Shown piece by piece: positions 8,465-17,443 of a DNA stretch of 64,000 nt; the first letter of the stretch is position 1; every line of letters starts with the position of its first letter. Location of the stretch: positions 430,429-494,428 of the forward strand of contig LM994627.1 of assembly GCA_000752675.2 (NCBI GenBank). Reading direction: 5' to 3'. Under the pieces are notes generated by a model. That model saw only the letters and a program-made list of their open reading frames with translations. It had not been told where the DNA came from and ran no database searches. This stretch comes from a bacterium OL-1. Its GTDB lineage: Bacteria > Actinomycetota > Coriobacteriia > Coriobacteriales > Atopobiaceae. The position numbers and the translations under genes are program-made.

Positions 8465-8471
8465 AGGTTTG

Positions 8472-8921
8472 ATGCGCTGTCCAAAATGCGGGTGCGAGGA
8501 GTCGAAGGTTGTCGACTCTAGGCCATCGGAGAGCAACGACGCCATTCGTCGTCGACGCGAGTGCGTCAAATGCGGCTATCGGTTCACGACGTACGAGCGC
8601 CGTGAGGAAATGCCTCTCCTTGTGGTCAAGAAAGATGGGCGCAAGGAGACGTTCGATCGGCAGAAGCTCATGCGTGGGCTCCTGGCTGCTACCGTTAAGC
8701 GGAGCGTGCCAGTCGAGGCGCTGGATAACCTCATCGATGACATCGAATCGGAGTTGAGGGACGAGGGCGTTAATGAGGTTTCCTCGCATGACCTGGGAAG
8801 CATGGTCCTCAAGCGTTTGGTAGACGTAGACAAGGTGGCGTACATTCGCTTCGCGTCGGTCTATAGGGACTTCAAGGACGTTGATGAGTTCAGCGAGGAG
8901 CTGAGGAGCCTCAATAAATGA
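8472..8921 (+). CDS. nrdR: Transcriptional repressor NrdR
   Basis: A 149-residue Zn-ribbon plus ATP-cone regulator of ribonucleotide reductase genes. Zinc cysteines are C3, C6, C31 and C34 (MRCPKCGC and CVKCGYRF), followed by the basic RRRRE patch, and the ATP-cone runs from about residue 49 to 138. The ATG at 8472 is four bases after AGGAGG; the TTG one codon earlier is too close. The stop overlaps the start of dut by four bases (ATGA), linking dNTP pool regulation with dUTP removal. No NrdR boxes were found next to the gene and no nrd genes occur in the window. Confidence 0.97.
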   Translation: MRCPKCGCEESKVVDSRPSESNDAIRRRRECVKCGYRFTTYERREEMPLLVVKKDGRKETFDRQKLMRGLLAATVKRSVPVEALDNLIDDIESELRDEGVNEVSSHDLGSMVLKRLVDVDKVAYIRFASVYRDFKDVDEFSEELRSLNK

Positions 8922-9364
8922 TAGATAATAAGGTCGTACTTCCCATCAAGTGTCTTGACCCAACTGTAGAGCTCCCAAGCTACGCTTATGATGGTGATGC
9001 TGGTCTCGATTTGCGTTCAAACGAGGATGTTACGCTTGCGCCCTTTGAGCGTCGTCTTGTCGGAACCGGCCTCGCCGTTGCCATACCTGAGGGGTATGCA
9101 GGCTTTGTCCAGCCCAGGAGTGGACTCGCTCTTCGCGAGGGACTGTCCATGGCAAATACGCCCGGCCTCATAGATGCCCATTATCGTGGCGAGCTCAAGG
9201 TGTGCGCAATCAACCTCGACCCATCCAAGAGCATCCACATCGAGCGCGGCGAGAGAATTGCTCAGCTCGTCATTCAGCAGGTCCCTGTCGTCTCCCTCCT
9301 GGAGGTCGATGAGCTCGATGAGACCGATCGCGGTACCGGTGGTTTTGGCTCGAGTGGCGTCTAG
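8918..9364 (+). CDS. dut: dUTP diphosphatase
   Basis: A 148-residue trimeric-type dUTPase that converts dUTP to dUMP and PPi, preventing uracil incorporation into DNA. All five family motifs are visible: DAGLDLRS (motif 1, about residues 27-34), PRSGLA (motif 2), [13 protein letters not shown] (motif 3 with the catalytic Asp), the GERIAQLVI region (motif 4), and [10 protein letters not shown] at the C-terminus (motif 5). It overlaps nrdR by four bases and is probably translated from the same mRNA. Confidence 0.97.
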   Translation: MIDNKVVLPIKCLDPTVELPSYAYDGDAGLDLRSNEDVTLAPFERRLVGTGLAVAIPEGYAGFVQPRSGLALREGLSMANTPGLIDAHYRGELKVCAINLDPSKSIHIERGERIAQLVIQQVPVVSLLEVDELDETDRGTGGFGSSGV

Positions 9365-9452
9365 TCCTACTCATCTATTCGCTCTGTTGCTGCCACACTT
9401 TGTCTGTGGCTTGTGACATAGGCCTTGCTGTTCGGGAAGAAAGGATGAGGAC

Positions 9453-10766
9453 GTGGAGAAGTTCTTCAAGATGGGGGAGAGAGGTTCGTCAACGGGGCAA
9501 GAGGTTCGTGCCGGACTCACTACTTTCCTCGCCATGGCGTACATCATTGCAGTCAACCCCTCGCTGCTCGCTGCAGCTGGCGTTCCCATGAACGCTGCCG
9601 TTACCTCGACCTGCGTTGGGGCCGGCATCATGACCATTTTCATGGGCCTCTTTGCCAACAGGCCCCTTGCCTGCGCCTCCGGCATGGGCATCAATGCAGT
9701 GGTTGCATATACCCTTGCCGCACTTAACGGTGCGGATTGGCAAGTCTCGATGGCTGTCATCTTCGTTGAGGGCTGCGCAATTCTCATTCTGGTTCTCTGC
9801 GGTCTCCGCGAGGCCATTATGGATGCCATTCCCGTCTCGCTTCGTCATGCCATCTCTGTTGGCCTTGGCCTCTTTATCGCAATGATTGGCCTCGCTGATG
9901 GCGGCATCATCGTTGCTAACGAGTCCACCATGGTTTCCTTTGGTGACGTCACAAGTCCCACGTTTCTCGTTGGCCTTATTTCCATTGTTGCCACGGTCAT
10001 TCTTTACTCGATGAACATCAAGGGTTCCATCCTCATTGGCATCATCATCGCCGTGCTTTGTGGTATCCCCCTTGGCGTAACGCAGATGCCCTCGGGCATC
10101 GTCTCTGCCCTTGACTTTTCCTCCTTTGGGGCACCCTTCATGGCGGACTCAACGGGTACCGTTGCCGTCGTAAAGGTCCTCACCACGCCAATCCTTCTCG
10201 TCTTTGCGTTCTCCCTCATGATGTCTGACTTCTTTGACACCATGGGTACCGCTATGGCTGTTGCCAAGCAGGGCGAGTTCCTGAACGAGGACGGAACCGT
10301 CGAGAACATCCGTGAGATCCTGATTGCAGACTCCGCGGCTGCCGCTGTTGGTGGCCTTTTGGGCGCCTCCTCCATCACGACCTTTGTCGAGTCTGCTTCT
10401 GGCGCTGCCGATGGTGGTCGTACGGGTCTTACGTCCGTCTTCACGGGCATTCTCTTCATCCTTGCGGCATTCTTCGCTCCTGTGATCTCGGTTGTGAGCA
10501 GCGCTGCCACCTGCGGCGCCCTTGTTATCGTTGGCTTCCTCATGATGACTGACGTGGTCGACATCGACTGGACCGACCTCCTGGAGGGCTTCCCTGCCTT
10601 CATGGTCATCGCAGGTATCCCCCTTACGTACTCCATCTCCAACGGCATTGGCATGGGCTTTATCGCCTATGTCATCGTTGCTCTGGTTACGGGTCGTGGC
10701 AAGAAGATCAAGCCTCTCATGTGGGTCGCTACCGCAGCGTTTGTCGTCTATTTCCTGCTTTCCTAA
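9453..10766 (+). CDS. NCS2-family purine permease (AzgA/PbuG-like)
   Basis: A 437-residue membrane protein with about 12-14 hydrophobic segments of the AzgA-type branch of nucleobase:cation symporter 2, which imports adenine, guanine or hypoxanthine. Typical motifs are AGLTTFLAMAYIIAVNPSLL near the start, a PLACASGMGINAVVAYT helix, DFFDTMGTAMAVAKQ in the middle, and a GASSITTFVESASGAADGGRTG segment. It starts with GTG preceded by a purine-rich AAGAAAGGA stretch. No purine riboswitch is visible in the 88-base leader. A strong terminator follows. The precise purine cannot be told from sequence. Confidence 0.9.
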   Translation: MEKFFKMGERGSSTGQEVRAGLTTFLAMAYIIAVNPSLLAAAGVPMNAAVTSTCVGAGIMTIFMGLFANRPLACASGMGINAVVAYTLAALNGADWQVSMAVIFVEGCAILILVLCGLREAIMDAIPVSLRHAISVGLGLFIAMIGLADGGIIVANESTMVSFGDVTSPTFLVGLISIVATVILYSMNIKGSILIGIIIAVLCGIPLGVTQMPSGIVSALDFSSFGAPFMADSTGTVAVVKVLTTPILLVFAFSLMMSDFFDTMGTAMAVAKQGEFLNEDGTVENIREILIADSAAAAVGGLLGASSITTFVESASGAADGGRTGLTSVFTGILFILAAFFAPVISVVSSAATCGALVIVGFLMMTDVVDIDWTDLLEGFPAFMVIAGIPLTYSISNGIGMGFIAYVIVALVTGRGKKIKPLMWVATAAFVVYFLLS

Positions 10767-10817
10767 ACTGCTTGCAAGGACATCGCAGAGCATGGATGCA
10801 ACGAAATGATACTCACT

Positions 10818-10853
10818 GGGGACTCGGAGGCATTCCTTCGAGTCCCCGTTTTT
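10818..10853 (+). terminator. Rho-independent terminator after the purine permease
   Basis: GGGGACTCGGAGG (10818-10830) pairs over 13 bp (one G-T) with CCTTCGAGTCCCC (10835-10847) around a CATT loop, followed by GTTTTT. It separates the two permease genes into distinct transcription units. Confidence 0.9.
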
Positions 10854-10947
10854 CAACCTGCCGAAAGTTCACCAACAAGTCATGGAGCGTCTGAATGTTT
10901 ATTCTTCGGACCTTCAAGGCTCTAAGAAAAGGAGTGTGGTCTATCGC

Positions 10948-12261
10948 ATGCAACGACACGAACGAGAGATAATCGGCGTCGATGACAGGGTCTCTGTCTC
11001 GCGCGCCATCCCGCTGGGCATCCAGCACATGATGAGCATGTTTGGCTCGACGGTTCTGGTTCCGGTCCTCACGGGCCTTGATCCAAACGTGGCCATCATG
11101 TGCTCGGGCATCGGAACCATCTGCTACCTCCTGGTAACTAGGAACAAGATTCCCAGCTACCTGGGTAGCTCGTTTGCCTTCATCAGCCCCATTGTGATCA
11201 TTGGCGCCACGCGTGGCCTCAATGCCGCCCTCTCTGGCGTTGTTGTGGCAGGCTTGGTGTTCCTCGCTGTTGCGGGAATCATTAAGCTCGTGGGCACCGG
11301 ATGGCTCGACAGGCTGCTCCCGCCGGTACTTGTCGCCTCCGTCATGGTGGTCATCGGCGTTGGCCTCTCTGCGACTGCTGCCAAGATGGCCTTTCAGACG
11401 ACGGCGGCGGATGGGACTACCGTGTTCTACGGGCTTGGAGCCATCATTGCCGCAATCACCCTGTTTGCGGCTGTCATCTTCTCGAGCATGGGTGGTCTCA
11501 TCGGTACTGTTCCCGTGCTTCTCGCCATCATCCTTGGCTACCTTGTCTCTTTGGCCTGCGGGCTCGTCGACTTCCAGCCGGTCATTGATGCCGCGTGGAT
11601 TGGACTTCCCGCGTTCCAGCATCCCGAGTGGGACTGGGGCGCTATTGCCCTCATTGGGCCCGTCGCTCTCGTCGTGGTGATCGAGCACATTGGTCACCTC
11701 TTGGCGGTTGGCGAGATTGTTGGCAAGGACTATCGCCCAATGCTGCCGCGCTCTCTTGCCGGTGACGGCATTTCAACGGTGATTTCGGGCTTCCTGGGCG
11801 GTCCTCCCACCACGACGTATGCCGAGAACATCGGCGTCATGAGCGTCACGCGCGTCTACTCTACGCAGGTCTTCTGGTACGCTGCCGGGTTTGCATTGGT
11901 TGTTGGCGGCTTCTGTCCCAAGCTTGCGGCGCTCATCCGTTCCATTCCGTCCCCGGTCATGGGTGGTGTGAGCCTTCTGCTCTTTGGACTTATCGCCTCA
12001 AACGGCCTCAGGATGTTTGTCACCAACAAGGTTGACTTTGGCGCCAACCGCAACCTCATGATTGCCTCTGTTGTCATTATCCTGGGCGTTGGCATGGAAA
12101 CCTCCGGCATCTCCATCCCCATCGGCCAGTATGCGCTTCCTGGCATGGCAACCTCCACGCTGGTAGGTATCATCATGAACCTCGTGCTGCCTATGCCGCC
12201 TGCGAAGAAGCCTGCTCATTCGGAAGCAACCCAGGATGGGCCTACTGCACCTCAGTCTTAG
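10948..12261 (+). CDS. NCS2-family uracil/xanthine permease (UraA-like)
   Basis: A 437-residue permease of the UraA/PbuX branch. The N-terminus reads GIQHMMSMFGSTVLVPVLTG, as in UraA, and the NCS2 signature ENIGVMSVTRV is near residue 292 after PPTTTYA. About 14 hydrophobic segments are present. An in-frame ATG at 10882 would add 22 residues but has no ribosome site; AAAGGAG at 10928-10934 favours a start at 10948 or possibly GTG 10936. Uracil is the likelier substrate because of the UraA-like start. No PyrR-type attenuator was recognised upstream. Confidence 0.88.
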   Translation: MQRHEREIIGVDDRVSVSRAIPLGIQHMMSMFGSTVLVPVLTGLDPNVAIMCSGIGTICYLLVTRNKIPSYLGSSFAFISPIVIIGATRGLNAALSGVVVAGLVFLAVAGIIKLVGTGWLDRLLPPVLVASVMVVIGVGLSATAAKMAFQTTAADGTTVFYGLGAIIAAITLFAAVIFSSMGGLIGTVPVLLAIILGYLVSLACGLVDFQPVIDAAWIGLPAFQHPEWDWGAIALIGPVALVVVIEHIGHLLAVGEIVGKDYRPMLPRSLAGDGISTVISGFLGGPPTTTYAENIGVMSVTRVYSTQVFWYAAGFALVVGGFCPKLAALIRSIPSPVMGGVSLLLFGLIASNGLRMFVTNKVDFGANRNLMIASVVIILGVGMETSGISIPIGQYALPGMATSTLVGIIMNLVLPMPPAKKPAHSEATQDGPTAPQS

Positions 12262-12303
12262 TTGCGTCCTTCGGGCGCTCCGATCTTTCCCATATCTGCG
12301 TGT

Positions 12304-12340
12304 ATCCCCACGGCCCTCGGAGCGAGGCTCCCGTGGGGAT
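12304..12340 (+). terminator. Hairpin terminator after the uracil permease
   Basis: ATCCCCACGG (12304-12313) pairs with CCGTGGGGAT (12331-12340), and an inner CCTCG/CGAGG stem extends it. It is followed only by TCTC rather than a clean U-run, so it is a strong hairpin with a weak tail. Confidence 0.65.
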
Positions 12341-12366
12341 TCTCATATGTTAGTGAGAAAGTCGTA

Positions 12367-12391
12367 TATACCACCCATCAGGTGGGGTATA
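12367..12391. promoter_or_regulatory. Operator-like inverted repeat upstream of thioredoxin reductase
   Basis: TATACC (12367-12372) and GGTATA (12386-12391) form an inverted repeat across 25 bp with C-rich and G-rich inner tracts. The half-sites resemble those bound by CsoR/CstR repressors, but the 13-base spacing is wider than in the known sites. It sits 76 bases before the trxB start. Confidence 0.35.
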
Positions 12392-12466
12392 GCAGGGGAG
12401 AGCAAAGCAAAACTGTAGGCCAGGGGAGTGCCGCATACTCTGCACGCCTTGCCGGATTGGATGCAA

Positions 12467-13423
12467 ATGGAAAGCAATAACCAGCAGCTAAAAGACCTCG
12501 TCATTGTTGGTGGTGGTCCCGCAGGTCTCACTGCGTCAATCTATGCGCAGCGCTCGCTCTTGGACGCAGTGACCTTGGAGCAGGAGGCCTTTGGTGGGCA
12601 GACCATCTTGACGAGTGAGATTGACAACTACCCGGGGCTCCCGCACACGGACGGGTACACGCTCTCAGAGGCCATGCGTTCTCAGGCAACAGACCTTGGG
12701 GCCGAGGTTCGCATGGAGCAGGTCACGGGCATTTCTCGCGATGACAAGAGCGGGCTCTTCACGCTTGTCACGCCAGATGGTGACCTTGTTGCCAAGTCCG
12801 TCATTCTCGCCGGGGGTGCCACGCCACGCCACGCCGGCTTCCAGGGCGAGGAGAAGTTCGCCTCTCATGGAGTTTCGTACTGCGCTACCTGCGATGGCAT
12901 GTTTTACCGAGGAAAGCGCGTCTACGTTGTGGGCGGTGGAAACTCTGCGGCCGAGGAGGCCTTGTTCCTCACGCGCTTTGCAAACGAGGTCATCTTGATC
13001 GTGCGCAAGGATCACCTGCGTGCGCAAGCTGTGGTTGCCCGCGAGCTCGAGGAGAACAAGAAAGTAACCGTTAGGTACCTTACGAGTATTGTCTCGCTAG
13101 AGGGCGGGGAGCTTCCCAGCACCATCACGTTTAGGAACAATGAGACCGGTGAGACTACGTCCGAGAGCTACGACGAGGGCTCTTTTGGCGTCTTCGTCTT
13201 TGTGGGGCGCGTGCCCGCAAGCCAACTCGTAGAAGGCCTTGTCGAGCTTGACCCGTCTGGATACGTGATAACCGACGAGCGCATGGCGACAAAGACTCCG
13301 GGGCTTTATGCCGCGGGAGACGTTCGCAAGACTCCGCTGCGCCAGATCGTGACGGCTGCAGCCGACGGTGCCATAGCGGCAAACAGTGCTGCAGCGTATC
13401 TCGGGAGACCCGTCGAGGGCTAA
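12467..13423 (+). CDS. trxB: Thioredoxin reductase
   Basis: A 318-residue low-molecular-weight thioredoxin reductase that passes electrons from NADPH via FAD to thioredoxin. The FAD motif VGGGPAGLT is near residues 12-20, the redox-active CATC disulfide is C139/C142 followed by DG, the NAD(P) Rossmann motif VVGGGNSAAEEA follows, and the second FAD motif is GLYAAGDVR. Starts at 12428 (GTG) and 12461 (ATG) are possible; 12467 gives the usual N-terminus, and none has a strong ribosome site. No thioredoxin gene is adjacent. Confidence 0.93.
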   Translation: MESNNQQLKDLVIVGGGPAGLTASIYAQRSLLDAVTLEQEAFGGQTILTSEIDNYPGLPHTDGYTLSEAMRSQATDLGAEVRMEQVTGISRDDKSGLFTLVTPDGDLVAKSVILAGGATPRHAGFQGEEKFASHGVSYCATCDGMFYRGKRVYVVGGGNSAAEEALFLTRFANEVILIVRKDHLRAQAVVARELEENKKVTVRYLTSIVSLEGGELPSTITFRNNETGETTSESYDEGSFGVFVFVGRVPASQLVEGLVELDPSGYVITDERMATKTPGLYAAGDVRKTPLRQIVTAAADGAIAANSAAAYLGRPVEG

Positions 13424-13453
13424 GGCGCTGGTCTTGGCAGAGTAGCTGCTCGT

Positions 13454-13503
13454 GGGGCGCGTTCTAGGTGGCTGAGAGGGCCGCTTGTGACGCGCCTCTT
13501 TTT
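13454..13503 (+). terminator. Terminator after trxB
   Basis: GGGGCGCGT (13454-13462) pairs with ACGCGCCTC (13490-13498), with an inner GTGGC/GCCGC stem, followed by TTTTT (13499-13503). Confidence 0.8.
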
Positions 13504-13655
13504 ATGTCTAGCTCGTCCAACATATAACCGCGATAATATATCTTATGTAAAGTTGAGATAAGCGTCAGCGTATGAGGCAGCTACCTGAGTAGCAAGACGT
13601 ACTTGAATGTGCAACACTTTCAGCTAAGGTCCCCCACTTAGAAGGAGCCTGGAGC

Positions 13656-14336
13656 ATGGTTGCACAGCAGAGACGTTCAATGGTGCTTGTGCTTGCAATT
13701 GGGTTTTGCTGCCTCGCTGGCGCTATCGTTGCTCTGGTCGTAGTCTCCAAGAGACCTTCTAACGCTTCGAACAATGCTCACCTAGACTACGTCACCGGAA
13801 CCGTCGTCTCTGTAGAGCCTGCGGAACATGCTTTGTCTATCCATCCTGAAGCTATGGGTAGTGACGCGCCCTTCTCAGAGGACCCTATTCGCTTTATTTT
13901 TCGGAACAACGATGAGCTCTACGACTCTGACCTTGGCCATAGGGTAACCATAGGCTACTTCCATAACTCAGTTGGCGTAGAAGGTGCCCGAGATGGATAC
14001 TGCTTCGAGTTTAAAGGCTTGGACTCTCCATCTGCGCGCGACCCAATGCTCGCCAACGCGAGGGACCTGTCTTCGTCGGCCGTGTATTCCTGCGAAGGAA
14101 CCATTGACTCGCTTGATGCCGAGAATGGCGTGGTAACGCTGCTGGTTGACTCTACTTCGTCCAACGCGCAAGATCTTGGGCTTGTGGCTGGCTCCATGTG
14201 CTCGTTTGACCTCTCGGCGTGGACCATGCGCGAATCCCTCACTGACTATAGCGTTGGCGACACCATTGGCGTTTGGTTCTCGGAGCTCACTACAGATGAC
14301 GGTACGTACAGGGCTTGGTGTGCCCAGCCCATCTAG
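13656..14336 (+). CDS. Membrane-anchored hypothetical protein
   Basis: A 226-residue protein with a single N-terminal hydrophobic segment (about residues 9-30, MVLVLAIGFCCLAGAIVALV) and an exported domain of about 190 residues. The segment has two cysteines but no proper lipobox, so a signal anchor is more likely than a lipoprotein. Two similar parts are suggested by the repeated pattern of a beta-rich stretch: YVTGTVVSVEPAEHALSIHP near 45-64 and YSCEGTIDSLDAENGVVTLL near 147-166. These may be OB-like or DUF-type beta domains. AGAAGGAG precedes the ATG. It lies alone between terminators. I do not recognise the family. Confidence 0.7.
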   Translation: MVAQQRRSMVLVLAIGFCCLAGAIVALVVVSKRPSNASNNAHLDYVTGTVVSVEPAEHALSIHPEAMGSDAPFSEDPIRFIFRNNDELYDSDLGHRVTIGYFHNSVGVEGARDGYCFEFKGLDSPSARDPMLANARDLSSSAVYSCEGTIDSLDAENGVVTLLVDSTSSNAQDLGLVAGSMCSFDLSAWTMRESLTDYSVGDTIGVWFSELTTDDGTYRAWCAQPI

Positions 14337-14382
14337 AGCTCTCCCCTCCCATAACATAACGGCGAAATTGCCCAAATATCCC

Positions 14383-15996
14383 TTACCGTGTATTTGACGG
14401 CGTCCATTGCGTGTCGACGCTCGCGCGCGTCATCTGCTGCAGCTTGAGGCTTGCATCGCTCTCCGTGTCGGTATCCATGATGATGAGCAGATTGTCCAAA
14501 GCCATGATGCGCGTGTTCCCCGTGGGGACGATCTCTTGTCCCGCACGCTCAACCGTCACCACGCGCACGTTGTCTGGCCAGGGGATGTCGCGGATGAGCA
14601 TATTCTCGATGCGTGCGCCCGCGCCTACCGCATAGGTATGGAGGATCTTCTCGCCAGCTTCGCCGTTGACCATGGGGTCGTCGGGCGTCACGCCCAGGAG
14701 TTTGGCAAGCAGGTGTTCATAGAAGGGGTCGACGCGCAGGACGTTTGCCGTGACGTATGCAAGGATTGCCACGATGGAGACGGAGAGCAACGAGTCGAGC
14801 GACCCCGTGAGCTCAAAGACGAGCACCACGGCGGTCACGGGGGCCCTCACAACGCCTGAGAAGCAGCCTGCCACACCCAGTGCCACAAAGTTCACGACAT
14901 AGGCCTGAGGAAGGCCCAAGGCGTTGATGGCAATGACCCCAAAGAGTCCGCCCACAAGAGACCCCATGGCAACTAGCGGGAAGAGCGTGCCACCTGGTGC
15001 CCCAGAGGCAAAGCAGATGGTCGTGAAGAGGTACTTGCCAACGAGAAGGCCCATGATGGTCCACCAGGTGAGGCCGCCCGTTTGCTGGATGGTCTCAACA
15101 ATGGCATCGCCACCGCACATGAGCTGGGGAAACGTGAACGCTACTACACCAGCAAGCGCAAACGGGATGGCAAGGCGCGCATACGGCAGGTGACGCTGGA
15201 TCTTGTCATAGCAGCGCTGGGCAAAGAACATGCCGCTGTTGTGAAGGGCTCCCAGGACGCCGCAGGCAAGGCCGAGAACAATGACGAGCGCGTAGTCGAT
15301 GTGTGGAAGGTCGGCCGCAAAGGAGAGGCTGAGAACCGGCCGCACCCCCAGCACCTGCGAGACGAGAAAGTCCGAGACGACCGACGCCGTCATGACCGAG
15401 ATGATAAGCGGTGCGCTGAACTGCTTGTGGATCTCCTCGACTGCAAAGAGTACGCCCGTAAGCGGTGCGTGGAAGGCTGCGGACATGCCTGCCGCGGCCC
15501 CACAGGTGACGAGCAGACGCTCCTCTCCCCTCCCACGCTTAAGGGCGCGGGCGACTGCCTTGCCGGACATACCTCCAAGCTGGACGGATGGTCCTTCTCG
15601 CCCTAACGAGAGTCCGGCAAAGGCGCAGAGCGTACCCTCGACGAACTTCGCCGCGATAACACGGTGCCAGGGCATGTCGATGCGCCCAATAACCTCGGCG
15701 TCAACCTGGGGAATGCCGCTCCCCTGCGTATAGGGCTCCCACAGCAGGAGCTTCGAAACCACAACGAGCAAAACGGCGAGAATGGCGAACCATGCGGCAA
15801 CGAGGATGGCATGACCGGCAAAGGCGCTCGTAATGGAGCGCAGGCCCTTCTCGGCAAGGGAGAGGGCGAGGCGATAGAGGGTCACGACGCCGCCGCCGAG
15901 AAGCCCCGCGAGCGCACCCTCACCCACTAGGTTGACTTGGAACCTCCGCGAGAGGCGACGCCCCACCGAGAGCTTGCGCGCCGCACGCTCAGTCAT
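14383..15996 (-). CDS. CLC-family chloride/proton exchanger with C-terminal TrkA-C domain
   Basis: A 537-residue CLC protein. Selectivity motifs are GSGIP (about residues 92-96), GREGP (132-136, gating Glu 134) and ASGAPGGTLFP near 333. The proton glutamate of exchangers is retained at about E188 (FAVEEIHKQF), so H+/Cl- antiport is more likely than a channel. The last 90 residues look like an RCK/TrkA-C regulatory domain (GAGARIENMLIRDIPWPDN...TRIMALDNLLII), which commonly binds small ligands. The ATG at 15996 was preferred over an in-frame GTG at 16017 because of the upstream GGTGG. Confidence 0.92.
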   Translation of the reverse strand: MTERAARKLSVGRRLSRRFQVNLVGEGALAGLLGGGVVTLYRLALSLAEKGLRSITSAFAGHAILVAAWFAILAVLLVVVSKLLLWEPYTQGSGIPQVDAEVIGRIDMPWHRVIAAKFVEGTLCAFAGLSLGREGPSVQLGGMSGKAVARALKRGRGEERLLVTCGAAAGMSAAFHAPLTGVLFAVEEIHKQFSAPLIISVMTASVVSDFLVSQVLGVRPVLSLSFAADLPHIDYALVIVLGLACGVLGALHNSGMFFAQRCYDKIQRHLPYARLAIPFALAGVVAFTFPQLMCGGDAIVETIQQTGGLTWWTIMGLLVGKYLFTTICFASGAPGGTLFPLVAMGSLVGGLFGVIAINALGLPQAYVVNFVALGVAGCFSGVVRAPVTAVVLVFELTGSLDSLLSVSIVAILAYVTANVLRVDPFYEHLLAKLLGVTPDDPMVNGEAGEKILHTYAVGAGARIENMLIRDIPWPDNVRVVTVERAGQEIVPTGNTRIMALDNLLIIMDTDTESDASLKLQQMTRASVDTQWTPSNTR

Positions 15997-16085
15997 GCAC
16001 CAACCACCGCTTTCCACGCAAACATGTCTAAAGAAGTACTCAACAGCTTACTCCAATGCGAGAGGAGCATGTCGCGGCCAGATAC

Positions 16086-16115
16086 AGAAACGCGCCCCTG
16101 CACTGCAGGGGCGCG
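16086..16115 (-). terminator. Terminator after the NlpC/P60 gene
   Basis: CGCGCCCCTGCA (16091-16102) and TGCAGGGGCGCG (16104-16115) form a perfect 12-bp inverted repeat around one base. Read on the minus strand it is followed by TTTCT, consistent with termination of the NlpC/P60 transcript. Confidence 0.75.
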
Positions 16116-16141
16116 CAAGCATCAATGACGTGCAGGTGAGA

Positions 16142-17350
16142 CTAGTAGGAACCGCCACCGTAGAAGCCGTAGATGGGACCAACGATAACGCCCGAGGACG
16201 GGTTGGCGGCGTGGACGATCTGGCCGTTGCCAATGTAGATGCCCACATGGCTGCCGCCGTACTCAAAGACGAGGTCGCCATAGGAGAGCTGGTCCGTGCT
16301 CGTCTTCCAGCCGCCGCTGGCCTTGATCGAGTTGATCATGGCATACGTGGTACGCCCACGGGCGTAGCCGTAGACATAGCAGACAAGGCCAGAGCAGTCG
16401 AACGCGTTGGGACCAGAGGCACCGTAGACGTAGGGGTGGCCGACAAGCGCCAGAGCAGCAGACACACCGCCGCCAGAAGGCACGTTAGTGGTGCTGGAGC
16501 TGCTGTTGGAGCTCGAGTTGCTGCTCGAACTGGAGCTGTTGGAGCTGGAGCTTGAGCTGTTGGAGGAGCTGCTGCTGTTTGAGCTGTTGCTCGTGTTGCT
16601 CGAGGTGTTGCTGGTAGTGGAGTTGTCCGTGGTCGTAGTCTGAGTGGTGTCACCGCTGTTGGAGTTGATGGTCTCCTGTGTCTGGATGGCCTGGACAACG
16701 GTGGTCACTGAGTTGGATTCCTCGGACTCTGCGGCCGCGGCAGCCTCAGCGGCAAGCTGGGCCTGTACCTCCTCGTTCAGGGAGTCGTAATAGGCCTGTG
16801 CCTCGGCTACCTGGTTCTGGTAGTCGGACGTCTGCGACTGGAGGCTGTCAACCTGGGCCTGCTGGTCGGCCTGCTGCTGCTCGAGGTCGCTCTTCTGCTG
16901 CTCGAGCTGGTTGGAGAGCGCCTGCACCTCAGAGATGGCGGCTGCATCTGCCTCAGAGACCTTGTCGAGGTAGTAGATGTTGGACGAGAGCTCCTCGAAT
17001 GAGGCAGACGAGAGGATGAGGTCGAGCGCGCTCGAGGAACCCGACTTGTACGAGCTCTTCATGCGGGTGCCCAGCTCCTGGCGCTTCTCGTCCAGCTGGG
17101 TCTGGGTGTCGGAGATCTGCTGCTCGGTGTCTGCGATGCTAAAGGTGGTCTGCTCGAGCTCAGAGGTGGCAGAGGAAAGCTGGTCCTGCAGGGAGGAGAG
17201 CGTTGAGCCCAGCGAGTCAAGCTTTGCAGAGGCGGCAGAAAGATCATCCTCGGGGCTTGCCATGGCAACGGTGGGCGCAACGGTGAGCGCGCAGGGCGTG
17301 GCGAGGGCAAGAACCAATCCGGCAGTGATGATGCATCTTGCGTGGGTCAT
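16142..17350 (-). CDS. Secreted coiled-coil NlpC/P60 peptidoglycan endopeptidase
   Basis: A 402-residue cell-wall hydrolase. After a signal peptide of about 33 residues (cut near VAMA-SPEDD) comes a long coiled coil (about 35-200) rich in Gln, Ser and Leu, a low-complexity linker at about 235-300 made almost only of Ser, Asn and Thr, and the C-terminal NlpC/P60 domain. The catalytic Cys is C319 (FDCSGL), the His H368 (GSHVGIYIG) and the third polar residue H380 (IVHAAN). The layout resembles RipA/PcsB-type septal hydrolases, in which the coiled coil controls activity. The ATG at 17350 has AAAGGA upstream; a start ten codons earlier lacks one. Gene-internal repeats encode the linker. Confidence 0.92.
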   Translation of the reverse strand: MTHARCIITAGLVLALATPCALTVAPTVAMASPEDDLSAASAKLDSLGSTLSSLQDQLSSATSELEQTTFSIADTEQQISDTQTQLDEKRQELGTRMKSSYKSGSSSALDLILSSASFEELSSNIYYLDKVSEADAAAISEVQALSNQLEQQKSDLEQQQADQQAQVDSLQSQTSDYQNQVAEAQAYYDSLNEEVQAQLAAEAAAAAESEESNSVTTVVQAIQTQETINSNSGDTTQTTTTDNSTTSNTSSNTSNSSNSSSSSNSSSSSSNSSSSSSNSSSNSSSSTTNVPSGGGVSAALALVGHPYVYGASGPNAFDCSGLVCYVYGYARGRTTYAMINSIKASGGWKTSTDQLSYGDLVFEYGGSHVGIYIGNGQIVHAANPSSGVIVGPIYGFYGGGSY

Positions 17351-17443
17351 TGCGTAGTCCTTTCGACGCTTGTTGAACATTCTACGTCAGGCGCCGGTAA
17401 AGGGCACGGCTTTCCATACGATGGGCAGAAGGCTCTAATGCAA

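Noticed and set aside
9365-9452. Purine riboswitch before the AzgA-like permease
   Set aside because: The 88-base leader has neither the conserved three-way junction bases nor paired P1 arms.
10854-10947. PyrR-type attenuator before the uracil permease
   Set aside because: After the terminator of the previous gene no PyrR binding loop or anti-terminator/terminator pair can be seen.
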